This document shows, piece by piece, positions 15,285 to 23,926 of a DNA stretch of 25,148 nucleotides. The notes beneath the pieces were generated by a model. It did not search any database. It was not told where the DNA came from and saw only the letters and a program-made list of their open reading frames with translations. This DNA is from JBNJGT01 sp964473285 (GTDB lineage: Archaea; Nanobdellota; Nanobdellia; Woesearchaeales; JACJVW01), in the NCBI GenBank assembly GCA_964473285.1, contig CAYYOI010000023.1:1-25148 (forward strand), given 5' to 3'. How positions within the stretch are numbered: position 1 is the stretch's first letter; the number at the start of each line of letters is the position of its first letter. The position numbers and the translations under genes are program-made.

Positions 15285-15746
15285 ATGGGTTTTGGAACTA
15301 TCGCTGCAAATATCATAATGTTCATCTCGGTATTGATACTTTCAACTGCAGTGCTTGGTGTTTTCAAATCCACCATAGACAGTTCAGTTGGCTCTTTCCA
15401 GTCTCGTTCTGATGAGATCTCCAATTCGATAAGGACAGATATCACTATACAGAGTGCAGTGTATGATAATGTGAGTGAGGAGATTGTTGTTACTGTTAAG
15501 AATACTGGTGAGACTGTGCTTGACCCCCAATATATGGATGTCTATGTTGATGGTTTCTTTATTCCCAGGAATGCTGCAAACCGGACAGTCAGTGTACTTC
15601 CTTCCACTGATACGCGTAATTCAGGGCTTTTTGATCCGCGTGAGGTAATTGAGATTGTAATTGGACAGGAGCTGGATGAGAGTCATCATCATGTGGCTGT
15701 GGCTACACAGTATGGGACAAGGACAGAGGAATTGATAACCCAGTAA
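15285..15746 (+). CDS. Archaellum stator-type protein, ArlF-like (ArlF/ArlG family)
   Basis: A 153-residue protein with one N-terminal transmembrane helix (about 5-27, starting MGFGTIAANIIMF) and an archaellin-like beta-sandwich outside the membrane. The segment TDITIQSAVYDNVSEEIVVTV-KNTGETVLD-DVYVDG follows the pattern of ArlF, a protein that, with ArlG, binds the S-layer and anchors the archaellum motor. It lies 1 nt before arlH, the place often taken by arlG, so the F versus G assignment is uncertain. No class III signal peptide for prepilin peptidase is obvious, in line with ArlF/ArlG rather than a filament archaellin. It is the first gene of the operon, read from the BRE/TATA promoter at about 15198-15216. 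Confidence 0.75.
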   Translation: MGFGTIAANIIMFISVLILSTAVLGVFKSTIDSSVGSFQSRSDEISNSIRTDITIQSAVYDNVSEEIVVTVKNTGETVLDPQYMDVYVDGFFIPRNAANRTVSVLPSTDTRNSGLFDPREVIEIVIGQELDESHHHVAVATQYGTRTEELITQ

Positions 15747-15747
15747 A

Positions 15748-16491
15748 ATGGTCGTAAACCAGGAATATCTAGAGGAGAAAGAAAGGGAAGCGCACGCTTA
15801 TTATCATGATATCAACCTTCAGCGTGATGAGCTTTCCATGAATCTTGGCGGAGGTATTCCTAAGAAATCACTTATGCTTGCCGTGGGTGAGGATGGGGCA
15901 GGTAAAAGCATACTCGCCCAGAGGTTGTTGTATAGTTTTGTTCGTAACAAGGCTACGGTTAGCTATATCAGTTCAGAGCTTAATACCATCTCATTTGTTG
16001 AGCAGATGGAGTCTATGGATTATGATATCAAGTATGACCTCTTGAATGGAAGGGTCCTTTTCATACCCATGTTTCCGGTGATGGGAAGTACGACGCCTTC
16101 GAATGATTTCATGACCAGGCTTTTGAAAACAAAGGAGATATTTGAAAAGGATATCATAATATTTGATACCTTATCTTTTCTGATGATAAGGAATAATATC
16201 ACACAGGATGAATGCTATAACCTGATCAACATGCTCAAAAGGATGACCTCCCTTGGCAAGACCATACTCTTCATGGTGGATCCGAATCATCTTAATGATA
16301 CGATGCTCTCACTATTGAAGTCTGTCTCTGATATTTTTGTCAATCTTGCCATCCGTTCTTTTGCAGGGAATGTAGTAAGGGTGATAAATATCGTCAGGTT
16401 CAAGAGGCCGCAGGGTGAATTCCAGGCAAACATACCTTTCAGGGTTGAGCCAGGAAAAGGACTTGCAATAGAGATCGCAAGCCTTGATTAA
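15748..16491 (+). CDS. arlH: Archaellum motor ATPase-like protein ArlH (FlaH)
   Basis: A RecA-fold protein of 247 residues, normal for ArlH. The Walker A motif GEDGAGKS is at 47-54 and the Walker B strand DIIIFD at 135-140, followed by TLSF. ArlH binds ATP and docks on ArlI as part of the cytoplasmic motor complex; it is specific to archaella and absent from ordinary archaeal type IV pili, so it identifies the operon. The ATG follows the preceding stop codon after one base, and a weak GAGGA upstream suggests translational coupling. Both nucleotide-binding motifs look intact. Confidence 0.93.
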   Translation: MVVNQEYLEEKEREAHAYYHDINLQRDELSMNLGGGIPKKSLMLAVGEDGAGKSILAQRLLYSFVRNKATVSYISSELNTISFVEQMESMDYDIKYDLLNGRVLFIPMFPVMGSTTPSNDFMTRLLKTKEIFEKDIIIFDTLSFLMIRNNITQDECYNLINMLKRMTSLGKTILFMVDPNHLNDTMLSLLKSVSDIFVNLAIRSFAGNVVRVINIVRFKRPQGEFQANIPFRVEPGKGLAIEIASLD

Positions 16492-16504
16492 AAAGAGGTA
16501 GAAC

Positions 16505-18169
16505 ATGCGCGGAAAGATAACTGAAGAACAAAAGACTTTTGAGAGCGCACAGGCTAATTACCCTCATTTCCGAAAATATGTACAGGAGATAACTGCCTCA
16601 CTTGGAACTCCTAATTATTATCTGGATTTCGATTTCTTCAAGTATTATCGTGAAGAGTTCATGAACCAGATCGATAAGGAAGGAGCTAATCTTATATATC
16701 CTGTGGATGATCTTTTGTTTATCCATATCCTAAAATTTCCAGGCGAGGCATATCAATACATAGTCATTGAGCCTGAGCTTGATGATGAGAGCAAAAGGCT
16801 GTATGAGAAGGTTCTTGACAAGATGATAGACCTCGCATCGCAGTTGCCTACGCCTGATCATACTACAGATATAAAACCTGTTCTTATGGATTTGCTTGAT
16901 AAGTGTGTTGACCCCGGAAGGCCAAAACGGTTGATGGGTGTGAATCTTGGTTCAAAGCTTTCAGTCACAAAGGATCAGTACAGGATGCTTAAGTATCATC
17001 TCCTGAGGGAGCGTGTAGGGTACTCAAAGCTTGAGCCGCTTTTCAAGGATCCTTACCTGGAAGATATCCATTGTGTGGGGGTGGGCAATCTTGCAGCAGT
17101 GCACAAGATCTTTGGTGTTGTGAGGATGAGCCTGAAGTTTCCCACAGATATTGAGCTTGATAAGTATATCCTGGATGCTTCCGAGCGTGTGGAGCGGCCA
17201 GTGAGTGACAGCAGGCCTGTGGTTGACGCGATAATGCCAGACGGGTCTAGGGTTAACTATATCTATGGCAGGGAGATCTCCCGGGAGGGTTCAAGTTTCA
17301 CTATAAGGAAATTCGCGGATGTGCCTGTGAGTATAGCTGATATCGTATATTATCAGACTCTTACTCCAAAGATTGCAGCGTATCTTTGGCTATGTCTTGA
17401 GAACGGGATGAACTGTTTTGTCTGTGGAGAGACTGCGTCAGGTAAGACGACTACACTAAATGCGATGAGTGCGTTCATCAAGCCTGATGCAAAGATATAT
17501 ACAGTAGAGAATACTGCTGAGGTGACAATGCCGCATGACATATGGCAGCATCTAGTTACGCGTGAGGCTGGGAAGGATTCTGATGTGACTTTGTTCACTT
17601 TGCTTATTGCGGCCCTGAGGTCACGTCCGAATTATATCATAGTTGGTGAGATACGGGGTGAAGAGGGAAATATCGCTTTCCAGGCAATGCAGACTGGTCA
17701 CCCATGCCTTTCCACATTCCACGCAGGCTCTGTGCATTCCATGATCCAGCGTCTTACAGGGCATCCTATCAATGTTCCTATCGCTTTTATCGATAACCTG
17801 AATGTGGTTCTTATCCAGCAGGCTGTGACTGTCAATAACAGGCTGGTGAGGCGGGTCACCTCCATTTCAGAGATTGAAAGATACTATGATGCTGAGAATA
17901 AGGTAATAACCCGAAAGGTATTCTTATGGGATTCTAAGAAGGATGAGCATAGGTTTACTGGTTATTATAACAGTTATATCCTGGAGAAGAAGATTGCAGC
18001 CCAGTTGGGATACCAGGATCCAAAGGAAATATACGAGGAGCTTGAATTGCGGGAGAAAATAATCCAGAAGATTGTTGATCGAAAGATCCTCAATTATTAC
18101 AAGGTGTTTGACATCATCAAGAAATTTTCGATAGGTGGTGTGGAGTCTCTGCCGTTCGAGCTTGACTGA
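16505..18169 (+). CDS. arlI: Archaellum assembly and rotation ATPase ArlI (FlaI)
   Basis: A 554-residue type II/IV secretion superfamily ATPase, which powers both filament assembly and rotation in archaella. The hexameric ATPase core shows Walker A GETASGKTT (308-316), the Asp box around NTAEVTMPH, Walker B IIVGEIRGEEG with E382, and the His box TGHPCLSTFHAGSVHS. The N-terminal domain (1 to about 230) has the extended form seen in ArlI. GAGGT sits at good distance before the ATG, 13 bp after arlH. The order arlH-arlI-arlJ is the canonical motor order. All catalytic boxes are intact. Confidence 0.95.
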   Translation: MRGKITEEQKTFESAQANYPHFRKYVQEITASLGTPNYYLDFDFFKYYREEFMNQIDKEGANLIYPVDDLLFIHILKFPGEAYQYIVIEPELDDESKRLYEKVLDKMIDLASQLPTPDHTTDIKPVLMDLLDKCVDPGRPKRLMGVNLGSKLSVTKDQYRMLKYHLLRERVGYSKLEPLFKDPYLEDIHCVGVGNLAAVHKIFGVVRMSLKFPTDIELDKYILDASERVERPVSDSRPVVDAIMPDGSRVNYIYGREISREGSSFTIRKFADVPVSIADIVYYQTLTPKIAAYLWLCLENGMNCFVCGETASGKTTTLNAMSAFIKPDAKIYTVENTAEVTMPHDIWQHLVTREAGKDSDVTLFTLLIAALRSRPNYIIVGEIRGEEGNIAFQAMQTGHPCLSTFHAGSVHSMIQRLTGHPINVPIAFIDNLNVVLIQQAVTVNNRLVRRVTSISEIERYYDAENKVITRKVFLWDSKKDEHRFTGYYNSYILEKKIAAQLGYQDPKEIYEELELREKIIQKIVDRKILNYYKVFDIIKKFSIGGVESLPFELD

Positions 18170-18171
18170 TC

Positions 18172-19842
18172 ATGGAAAGATACATAACAAGGGCAGGATT
18201 CAAGTCCATAAGCCAATTCGCATTCAAGGTAGCCATGCCTCTGCTTATACTTTCCCTTGTCCTTTTTTTCTCTATACTTCTTTTCCTTCCGCTCCCTTTT
18301 TATGTGGCATATGTTTTCTTGTTTCTTGGGTTTACGGCGATTTTTTTGATACCTTACATGCTTTATGAGCGGAAGCGTGTTAACATAAATGAGAACATCC
18401 ATCTTTTCATAACATACTGCGGAACCATATCAACGATCGACCTTGACCGTAAGACTTTTTTCAGCAAAATAGCAGAGAATAATGATTATGGGGAGATCTC
18501 AAAACTATCAAATAAGATCCTGTATTTTGCTAAGGCATGGAACCTTGGCTTTGCGCAGACATCAAGGAAGATGGGAAGGTTCTCAGCATCAAGGATTTTT
18601 GCTGATTTCCTGGACCGGTTTGCTGCAGCCCTTGATTTCGGGCAGGAACTAGAGACTTTCATGCGTGATGAACAAAGCGCTGTGCTTGATGATTATTCTA
18701 CAATGTATAAGGAATCTCTCAATAATATCGGGATGCTAAGGGAGGCGTTTATCGCTGTTACTATCTCTCTTGCGTTTGGCATAAGTACTGCGTTGCTTCT
18801 TCCTTTACTGATGGGTGTATCCATTGTTGTTGCGATACAATGGTCTTTACTAATCCTTTTTTTCATTGATATGTGCCTGCTTGTCTTCGTGAATGTATTT
18901 ATCCCAAATGATGATCTGTGCCATAATATGAAGGTGAAGGATGAGGGTACAAGGAAGCTTCATAAGTGGAGCATGATCCTTATTCCAATATCATTGAATA
19001 TTGCTGCCTTTCTCTTTTTCATGGGATGGTTCAGTTTTCTTTTTAATATTGCGATTGCAATAACACCTTTGATGTATCTTGGGTTCCTTGCAGTGCAGGT
19101 CGAGAACACTGTCTTTAAACGGGATAAAGAATTTCCTTCATTTATCCGGGCGCTTGGTGCAACCATCTATGCACGGCAGGGAGGGGTTCCTTCAAGTCTT
19201 GAGGCTTTGCAGGTGCATGATTTCGGGATATTGCAGGACATCGTGAGCAACCTTTACAAGCGGCTAAAGATAGGTTCTGACAAGCTCAAGAGCTGGTATT
19301 ATTTTGCAGGTGAGTCAGGATCAAAACTCATAAGCCGGTTTGTGACCATATTCCATGAATCAATCTATCTCGGGGGACATGCACAGAAGATTGGTGAGAT
19401 GATAAGTAATAATTTCCAGGATCTATTATCTTTGAGGAAATTGAGGCAGCAACAGGCATCATCTTTGAAAGGGGCTTTGTATGGAGCCCTTATAGGGTTT
19501 ATCGCTACTATCTATATCTCTGTCTCAATCACAAATCTTCTTACGCAGATGTTTTCTGATGCTTGGGGGGATAGTCTTTCCCAAGGGTCGATGTCAGGAC
19601 TTATATCATCAATAATACCAAGCATGCCTGAGGTTGATGCAGCGCGTTTGAGCTTGTATCTTGGCCTTACAGTACTGTTGCATTCGTTTGTGTCTTCATT
19701 AGTAATCAAGATTGTTGATGGGGGTAACAGGTTTGCAATGCTTTTTGATTTCATTGCCATGGTATGGATAGGCGCTTTGCTTTCCTGGCTGGTGCCACTA
19801 ATCGCATCAAATCTTTTTGCGGGAAGCATGGGTCTTGGGTGA
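18172..19842 (+). CDS. arlJ: Archaellum membrane platform protein ArlJ (FlaJ)
   Basis: A 556-residue polytopic membrane protein of the T2SF/TadC family. It has hydrophobic pairs near the N terminus (about 20-65), in the middle (about 195-250 and 265-310) and at the C terminus (about 440-460, 490-515, 525-550). Between them lie two cytoplasmic helical regions with the family pattern (FADFLDRFAAALDFGQELETFM; FPSFIRALGATIYARQGG). ArlJ is the membrane base on which ArlI acts. It starts 2 nt after arlI, so translation is coupled. It is the last gene of the operon; tRNA-Ile on the opposite strand begins 16 bp later. Confidence 0.93.
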   Translation: MERYITRAGFKSISQFAFKVAMPLLILSLVLFFSILLFLPLPFYVAYVFLFLGFTAIFLIPYMLYERKRVNINENIHLFITYCGTISTIDLDRKTFFSKIAENNDYGEISKLSNKILYFAKAWNLGFAQTSRKMGRFSASRIFADFLDRFAAALDFGQELETFMRDEQSAVLDDYSTMYKESLNNIGMLREAFIAVTISLAFGISTALLLPLLMGVSIVVAIQWSLLILFFIDMCLLVFVNVFIPNDDLCHNMKVKDEGTRKLHKWSMILIPISLNIAAFLFFMGWFSFLFNIAIAITPLMYLGFLAVQVENTVFKRDKEFPSFIRALGATIYARQGGVPSSLEALQVHDFGILQDIVSNLYKRLKIGSDKLKSWYYFAGESGSKLISRFVTIFHESIYLGGHAQKIGEMISNNFQDLLSLRKLRQQQASSLKGALYGALIGFIATIYISVSITNLLTQMFSDAWGDSLSQGSMSGLISSIIPSMPEVDAARLSLYLGLTVLLHSFVSSLVIKIVDGGNRFAMLFDFIAMVWIGALLSWLVPLIASNLFAGSMGLG

Positions 19843-19858
19843 ATCCTGAAAGAATAGG

Positions 19859-19947
19859 TGGGCCCGCGGAGATTTGAACTCCGGACCACTCGATCTCTGA
19901 TGAAAGCATTATCAGTCGAGCACTCCACCAGGCTAAGCTACGGGCCC
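19859..19947 (-). tRNA. tRNA-Ile (anticodon GAU) with a 15-nt intron
   Basis: The acceptor stem GGGCCCG pairs perfectly with CGGGCCC, with discriminator A; CCA is not encoded. The D-arm (GCTT...GAGT) and T-arm (GGAG-TTCAAAT-CTCC) are present. The anticodon stem CTCGA/TCGAG encloses 22 nt, 15 more than a normal loop. With an intron at 19895-19909, between positions 37 and 38, the loop becomes CTGATAA with anticodon GAT. The intron can pair ATCAG with CTGAT over the anticodon to form a bulge-helix-bulge for splicing. A TATA-like box (about 19973-19981, minus strand) lies upstream. Confidence 0.93.
19895..19909 (-). other. tRNA-Ile intron, 15 nt
   Basis: Inserted at the canonical archaeal 37/38 position. 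Boundaries are ambiguous by one nucleotide because A residues flank both sites. The terminal loop of the predicted bulge-helix-bulge is only about six bases (GCTTTC), near the practical minimum for a splicing-endonuclease substrate. Confidence 0.85.
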
Positions 19948-20049
19948 ATGATAATTGAAAAATAGGGGACGATTTTTAAAGTTTTCTTATTTTACCTTTG
20001 TGTTTGAACAGATTCTCTGTTAACCAAGGATGTCAAATCAATGCAAATG

Positions 20050-20057
20050 TTTATATC
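20050..20057 (+). promoter_or_regulatory. TATA box of the seven-helix membrane protein gene
   Basis: TTTATATC is centred 26 nt upstream of the ATG at 20080. It sits inside the longer reading frame that would begin at 20041, so it decides the start in favour of 20080. Confidence 0.6.
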
Positions 20058-20079
20058 TCTCTTATTTCAGGATAAGGGC

Positions 20080-20835
20080 ATGGATCTTGCCATAATATCA
20101 TTGATTTTCAGGATCCCGACGATATTTTTGGCAATACTTATGGGATTTCTTGCTTATAAGTTATTCGTACTTACGAAGGGCGCTACCAAAGGTTGGGCGT
20201 ATCTTTCGATTGGAGGTTTCTCATTGTTCATGTGGGCTGCATCAATCGTGATTTTTGATGTGATATTTCCTTATGAAACATTCAGATATCTGACTGGGGC
20301 TTTCTTTCTTTTCATGATGGCTATATTCCAGCCACTGGCTTACACAAAGCTTGCTGAATCATTTCATGCCAGGCTTCCCAAATGGTGGAATGTTACATCG
20401 TTGCTTGCGCTTATAGGGCTGGTTGTTTTCTCATTGATGGCTTATGGAAGCATGGGCAGTTTTGGTTTGCGTAATTTCCTTACTGTTGCTCACTTTACTC
20501 TTGCAATATGCATGGTTTTTGCGTTGTTTCCAAGTTACAGACTGATGAAGGAGACAAGGAAGTCACCCTGGGTTTTCTCTTTTTTGTTCTGCCTGTTTGT
20601 AGCTTTCGGGATGCAAATTGGGCAATACTATAATAACTGCTGCAATGAGACAAGCGATTTCTCAGAGAATGAAGTTTGTGATTATGACCTTGATTACCTT
20701 GGTATCTATGAGGCTCCCTGTCATGCTGGTATTATCAGTCGTGCCCAGTATTATCAGTTGATTCTTTTGATAGGGATAATACTTGGAGATATTGCATTCT
20801 TCAAGCTCTGGCGCGGTCTCAAAGCATTTAAATAG
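20080..20835 (+). CDS. Uncharacterised polytopic membrane protein with Cys-rich extracellular loop, 251 aa
   Basis: I do not recognise the family. About seven hydrophobic helices alternate with short basic loops (KLFVLTKGATKGW, KLAESFHARLPKWW, YRLMKETRKS), consistent with an integral membrane protein whose helix-flanking Lys/Arg loops face the cytoplasm. Between the last two helices is a hydrophilic, acidic loop of about 45 residues with four Cys (CC...C...C), probably outside and disulfide-linked. A seven-helix layout resembles 7TM sensor-type proteins, but no Lys retinal site or effector domain is seen. I take ATG 20080 as start because a TATA box lies 26 nt before it. leuS follows 21 bp later from its own promoter. 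Confidence 0.75.
   Translation: MDLAIISLIFRIPTIFLAILMGFLAYKLFVLTKGATKGWAYLSIGGFSLFMWAASIVIFDVIFPYETFRYLTGAFFLFMMAIFQPLAYTKLAESFHARLPKWWNVTSLLALIGLVVFSLMAYGSMGSFGLRNFLTVAHFTLAICMVFALFPSYRLMKETRKSPWVFSFLFCLFVAFGMQIGQYYNNCCNETSDFSENEVCDYDLDYLGIYEAPCHAGIISRAQYYQLILLIGIILGDIAFFKLWRGLKAFK
20826..20833 (+). promoter_or_regulatory. TATA box of leuS
   Basis: ATTTAAAT is centred 27 nt before the leuS ATG and overlaps the last codons of the preceding gene. No Shine-Dalgarno site is present, so leuS is probably leaderless. Confidence 0.6.
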
Positions 20836-20856
20836 TAATATCTTATTCACTTTCTC

Positions 20857-23490
20857 ATGGATCTCATAAATGTAGCACGGAAATGGCAAGAGCGTTGGGA
20901 AAAGGATTCAATATTCAAGGTAACTGTTTCTGATAAACCAAAATACTATTGCCTAGAAATGTATCCTTATCCTTCAGGAAAGCTTCACATGGGGCATGTA
21001 CGTAATTATTCTATAGGTGATTGTTTTGCAAGGTTCAAGCGCATGAAAGGTTTCAATGTCTTATACCCTATGGGATATGATTCTTTTGGGTTGCCTGCGG
21101 AAAACGCAGCAATAAAGAATAATTCGCACCCGCGTCCATGGACAGAGAAGACTTCAAAGGACATGATGGAGCAGCAAAAAAAGATGGGCCTTTCTTATGA
21201 CTGGGACAGGCTTGTAACTAGTTTTGATCCTGAGTATTACAAGTGGAACCAATGGTTATTCATCCAGCTCTATAAGAAAGGGCTTGCTTATCGTAAGAAA
21301 GCGCCGATCAACTGGTGCCCTAAGTGCAATACTGTTCTTGCGAACGAGCAGGTTGAGGATGGCAAATGCTGGAGATGCGATTCAGATGTGGAAGAGCGTC
21401 ATCTTGAGCAGTGGTTTTTGAAGATAACTGATTATGCTGAAGAACTGCTGCGTGATATTGATACTCTAGAGGGATGGCCTGAGAAGGTAAAGACAATGCA
21501 AAGGAACTGGATTGGTAAGAGCCATGGAACAAGGATAAATTTTGATATTGTTGATAAGGAAGGGAATAAGATAGATTCTGTATCAACTTTCACTACACGG
21601 CCTGATACGCTGTATGGTGTCACTTTCCTTGCGCTTGCTCTTGAGTTCCCGAGAATTAGGGAATGGAATGATTCTTCTGAGGTGCAGGATTTTATCAGGG
21701 AACAAAAGAAAAGAGTTTCTTATGATCGAACCAGTGCAAAGGATAAAAAGGGAATATTCCTTGGGGTCTATGCTATTAATCCTGTAACAGAAGAGAAATG
21801 TCCTGTTTATGTAACAGATTATGCTCTGATGGAGTATGGAACAGGTGCTGTTATGGGGGTGCCAGCGCATGATCAAAGAGACTTTGATTTTGCAAAGAAG
21901 CATGATCTTCCTATAAGGGTAGTTGTGCAACCAGAAGAAGAAACCCTAGAGGCGGCTTATGTGGGGAATGGACCTCTTGTGAATTCAGGAAAGTTTGACG
22001 GGATGAACAATCGCGATGCAATAGAGGGAATCTCTGAGTACCTGGAGGAGAAGGGCCTGGGTGAAAGGACCGTCCAGTATAAGCTGCGTGACTGGCTTAT
22101 ATCAAGGCAGAGATACTGGGGTACACCTATTCCTTTTATATATTGCGATTCATGTGGGCTTGTTCCTGATGAGGATCTTCCGGTAAAACTTCCGGAGGAT
22201 GTCAAGTTTACGGGTGAGGGCAATCCTCTTGCTACAAGCCAAACATTCATGAATGCGACCTGTCCTAATTGCAAGGGCAAGGCTCCCAGGGAAACAGATA
22301 CAATGGATACTTTCATTGATAGTTCATGGTATTATTTCCGTTTCACTTCTCCAGGAGCACAGGAGATGGTGGACAAGGAAACTGCTGATTACTGGATGCC
22401 GGTTGACCAGTATATAGGAGGGGTGGAACATGCAATATTGCACTTGTTATATGCAAGGTTCATAACCAAGTGCATGAGAGACCTTGGTCTTACAACAATC
22501 TCTGAGCCTTTCAAGCGGTTGCTTACCCAAGGGATGGTCCTGATGGATGGTGCGAAGATGAGCAAGTCCTTGGGAAACGTGGTTGACCCAGAAGAATATC
22601 TTGCAAGGTTTGGTCCTGATACGTGCAGGGTCTTTATCCTGTTTGCAGCGCTTCCTGAAAAGGAGCTGGACTGGAATGATAAAGGTGTGGAAGCTGCACA
22701 CAGGTTCCTGCAGAGGGTGATTCGCCTTTCTGAAGAGCCGGTATATCACGAGGAAAGGACTGCTGATGACCATTATATACAGAGCATATTGAACCGGACC
22801 ATTAAAAAAGTTACAGAATACATAGAGGGTTTCAGGCTTAGCCTTGCTTTGGGTTCCTTGATGGAACTTGTGACAGAGTTCACAAAATACAAGGAAGGTT
22901 CGGTTAATAAGGAACTTTACTGGGAAGGATTTGCAACTCTTATCCGTCTGCTTTCACCTTTCGCGCCGCATGTTTGCGAAGAGCTGAACGAGCAGATTGG
23001 AGGAAAGGGTTATATCTCAATGTCTGATTGGCCAAAGGTTGAAGAAAGCAAAATCGATCCTGTTGCTGAGGAGAAAGTGAAGTTAGCCCGGACAGTTGTA
23101 GCAGATATATCTTCTGTGCTTGAGCTTGCAAAACTGGAGATGCCTCAGGAGATAATCCTTATTGTGAGCCCGGAATGGAAGTATGACCTTTTTGATAATG
23201 TTCGTGTTGCTTTGGAGGAGACACATAATGTGTCAGAGATCATGAAAAAGGTCATGATACCAGAATACGGGAAGGAGGTATCAAAGATTGTTCCAAAGCT
23301 TGTCAAGGATCCAAGCAAGATTCCTGAGGTTGTCCTAGACCAAACAAGCGAGGAAGAAATACTCATGATTCTTGTTCCAAGGATCTCTTCACAATACAAA
23401 GCTAAGGTACAGGTGGTAAAGGCAGAGGATTCCGGGGAGAATAAGGCCTCTCAGGCACAACCAGGAAAACCAGCAATAATCGTCAGATGA
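20857..23490 (+). CDS. leuS: Leucyl-tRNA synthetase, bacterial type
   Basis: A class I synthetase that charges tRNA-Leu with leucine. The HIGH-type motif HMGH is at 44-47 and KMSKS at 567-571 (GAKMSKSLGN). A zinc module has C154/C157 and C171/C174. The CP1 editing domain retains TTRPDTLYG and PAHDQRD, so editing looks intact. Features such as YPSGKLHMGH, FGLPAENAAI, the MQRNWIGKSHG junction and the position of CP1 after the zinc module are those of bacterial LeuRS, and 877 residues also fits (archaeal/eukaryotic forms are nearer 950-1100 with a different order). This points to acquisition by horizontal transfer in an archaeal genome. Its archaeal-style TATA box 27 nt before ATG shows adaptation to the host. 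Confidence 0.95.
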   Translation: MDLINVARKWQERWEKDSIFKVTVSDKPKYYCLEMYPYPSGKLHMGHVRNYSIGDCFARFKRMKGFNVLYPMGYDSFGLPAENAAIKNNSHPRPWTEKTSKDMMEQQKKMGLSYDWDRLVTSFDPEYYKWNQWLFIQLYKKGLAYRKKAPINWCPKCNTVLANEQVEDGKCWRCDSDVEERHLEQWFLKITDYAEELLRDIDTLEGWPEKVKTMQRNWIGKSHGTRINFDIVDKEGNKIDSVSTFTTRPDTLYGVTFLALALEFPRIREWNDSSEVQDFIREQKKRVSYDRTSAKDKKGIFLGVYAINPVTEEKCPVYVTDYALMEYGTGAVMGVPAHDQRDFDFAKKHDLPIRVVVQPEEETLEAAYVGNGPLVNSGKFDGMNNRDAIEGISEYLEEKGLGERTVQYKLRDWLISRQRYWGTPIPFIYCDSCGLVPDEDLPVKLPEDVKFTGEGNPLATSQTFMNATCPNCKGKAPRETDTMDTFIDSSWYYFRFTSPGAQEMVDKETADYWMPVDQYIGGVEHAILHLLYARFITKCMRDLGLTTISEPFKRLLTQGMVLMDGAKMSKSLGNVVDPEEYLARFGPDTCRVFILFAALPEKELDWNDKGVEAAHRFLQRVIRLSEEPVYHEERTADDHYIQSILNRTIKKVTEYIEGFRLSLALGSLMELVTEFTKYKEGSVNKELYWEGFATLIRLLSPFAPHVCEELNEQIGGKGYISMSDWPKVEESKIDPVAEEKVKLARTVVADISSVLELAKLEMPQEIILIVSPEWKYDLFDNVRVALEETHNVSEIMKKVMIPEYGKEVSKIVPKLVKDPSKIPEVVLDQTSEEEILMILVPRISSQYKAKVQVVKAEDSGENKASQAQPGKPAIIVR

Positions 23491-23504
23491 TTGTTAGAAA
23501 AGAG

Positions 23505-23577
23505 CGCCTCTGGGCAGACTCGAACTGCCGACCTCGCGGTTAACAGCCGCGCGCTCCACCTACTAAGCTACAGAGGC
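23505..23577 (-). tRNA. tRNA-Asn (anticodon GUU)
   Basis: A full cloverleaf with no intron: acceptor stem GCCTCTG/CAGAGGC, D-arm GCTTAGTAGGTGGAGC, anticodon stem GCGGC/GCCGC-type pairing with loop CTGTTAA (anticodon GTT), T-arm GGCAG-TTCGAGT-CTGCC, discriminator G. CCA is not encoded. It lies 14 bp past the leuS stop on the opposite strand. Transcription starts from the promoter at 23602-23617. Confidence 0.95.
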
Positions 23578-23601
23578 ATTGGATTTTTGGAGTTTCATTT
23601 G

Positions 23602-23617
23602 TTTTATAAAGCTTTCG
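23602..23617 (-). promoter_or_regulatory. BRE and TATA box of tRNA-Asn
   Basis: On the minus strand CGAAAG immediately precedes CTTTATAAAA, with the TATA box centred about 29 nt before the mature 5' end of the tRNA. Confidence 0.6.
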
Positions 23618-23667
23618 TCTTGTGCTTTTGAATAATTCCTTTGGTATCGAATCTTATAAGAAGGGCC

Positions 23668-23907
23668 TCACTTTTGTTCTTGGGATTTATATACCAAAGT
23701 GTTTGGTTTGACTGGGACTTTTCTCAGGAGGCCTACTGCATCTCCTGCTTCTGCTGATTCAACCTGTTTCTGGTCTTTTTGTATGCTTTCTACTGGTTCT
23801 TCAATGCCATCTATACTGAGGATGTCTCCTTTTCTGACCGGTGCAATTAGTTCAATTATCGCTATCTTATTTTTTCTTGTGGTCTCAATTACGCGTCCTA
23901 TCTCCAT
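23668..23907 (-). CDS. Stand-alone EF-Tu domain 2-like protein, 79 aa
   Basis: The sequence folds like the beta-barrel domain 2 of translational GTPases: IGRVIETTRKNKIAIIELIAPVRKGDILSI, then VESIQKDQKQVESAEAGDAVGLLRK and PVKPNTLVY. The pattern V-x-S-I-Q...V-x-x-A-x-x-G-D-x-V-G is characteristic. No GTPase domain is present, and the length matches the small translation-elongation-factor-like proteins known in archaea and bacteria. Its biochemical role is unknown. It runs divergently from the prepilin peptidase gene with a 41-bp spacer. The TATA box there fits the other gene better, so its own promoter is unclear. Confidence 0.8.
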   Translation of the reverse strand: MEIGRVIETTRKNKIAIIELIAPVRKGDILSIDGIEEPVESIQKDQKQVESAEAGDAVGLLRKVPVKPNTLVYKSQEQK

Positions 23908-23917
23908 ATTCCAAAAC

Positions 23918-23926
23918 CTTTATATT
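23918..23926 (+). promoter_or_regulatory. TATA box of the prepilin peptidase gene
   Basis: CTTTATATT is centred 27 nt upstream of the ATG at 23949, implying a leaderless mRNA and favouring that start over the upstream in-frame ATG at 23841, which lies inside the divergent EF-Tu-like gene. Confidence 0.6.
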
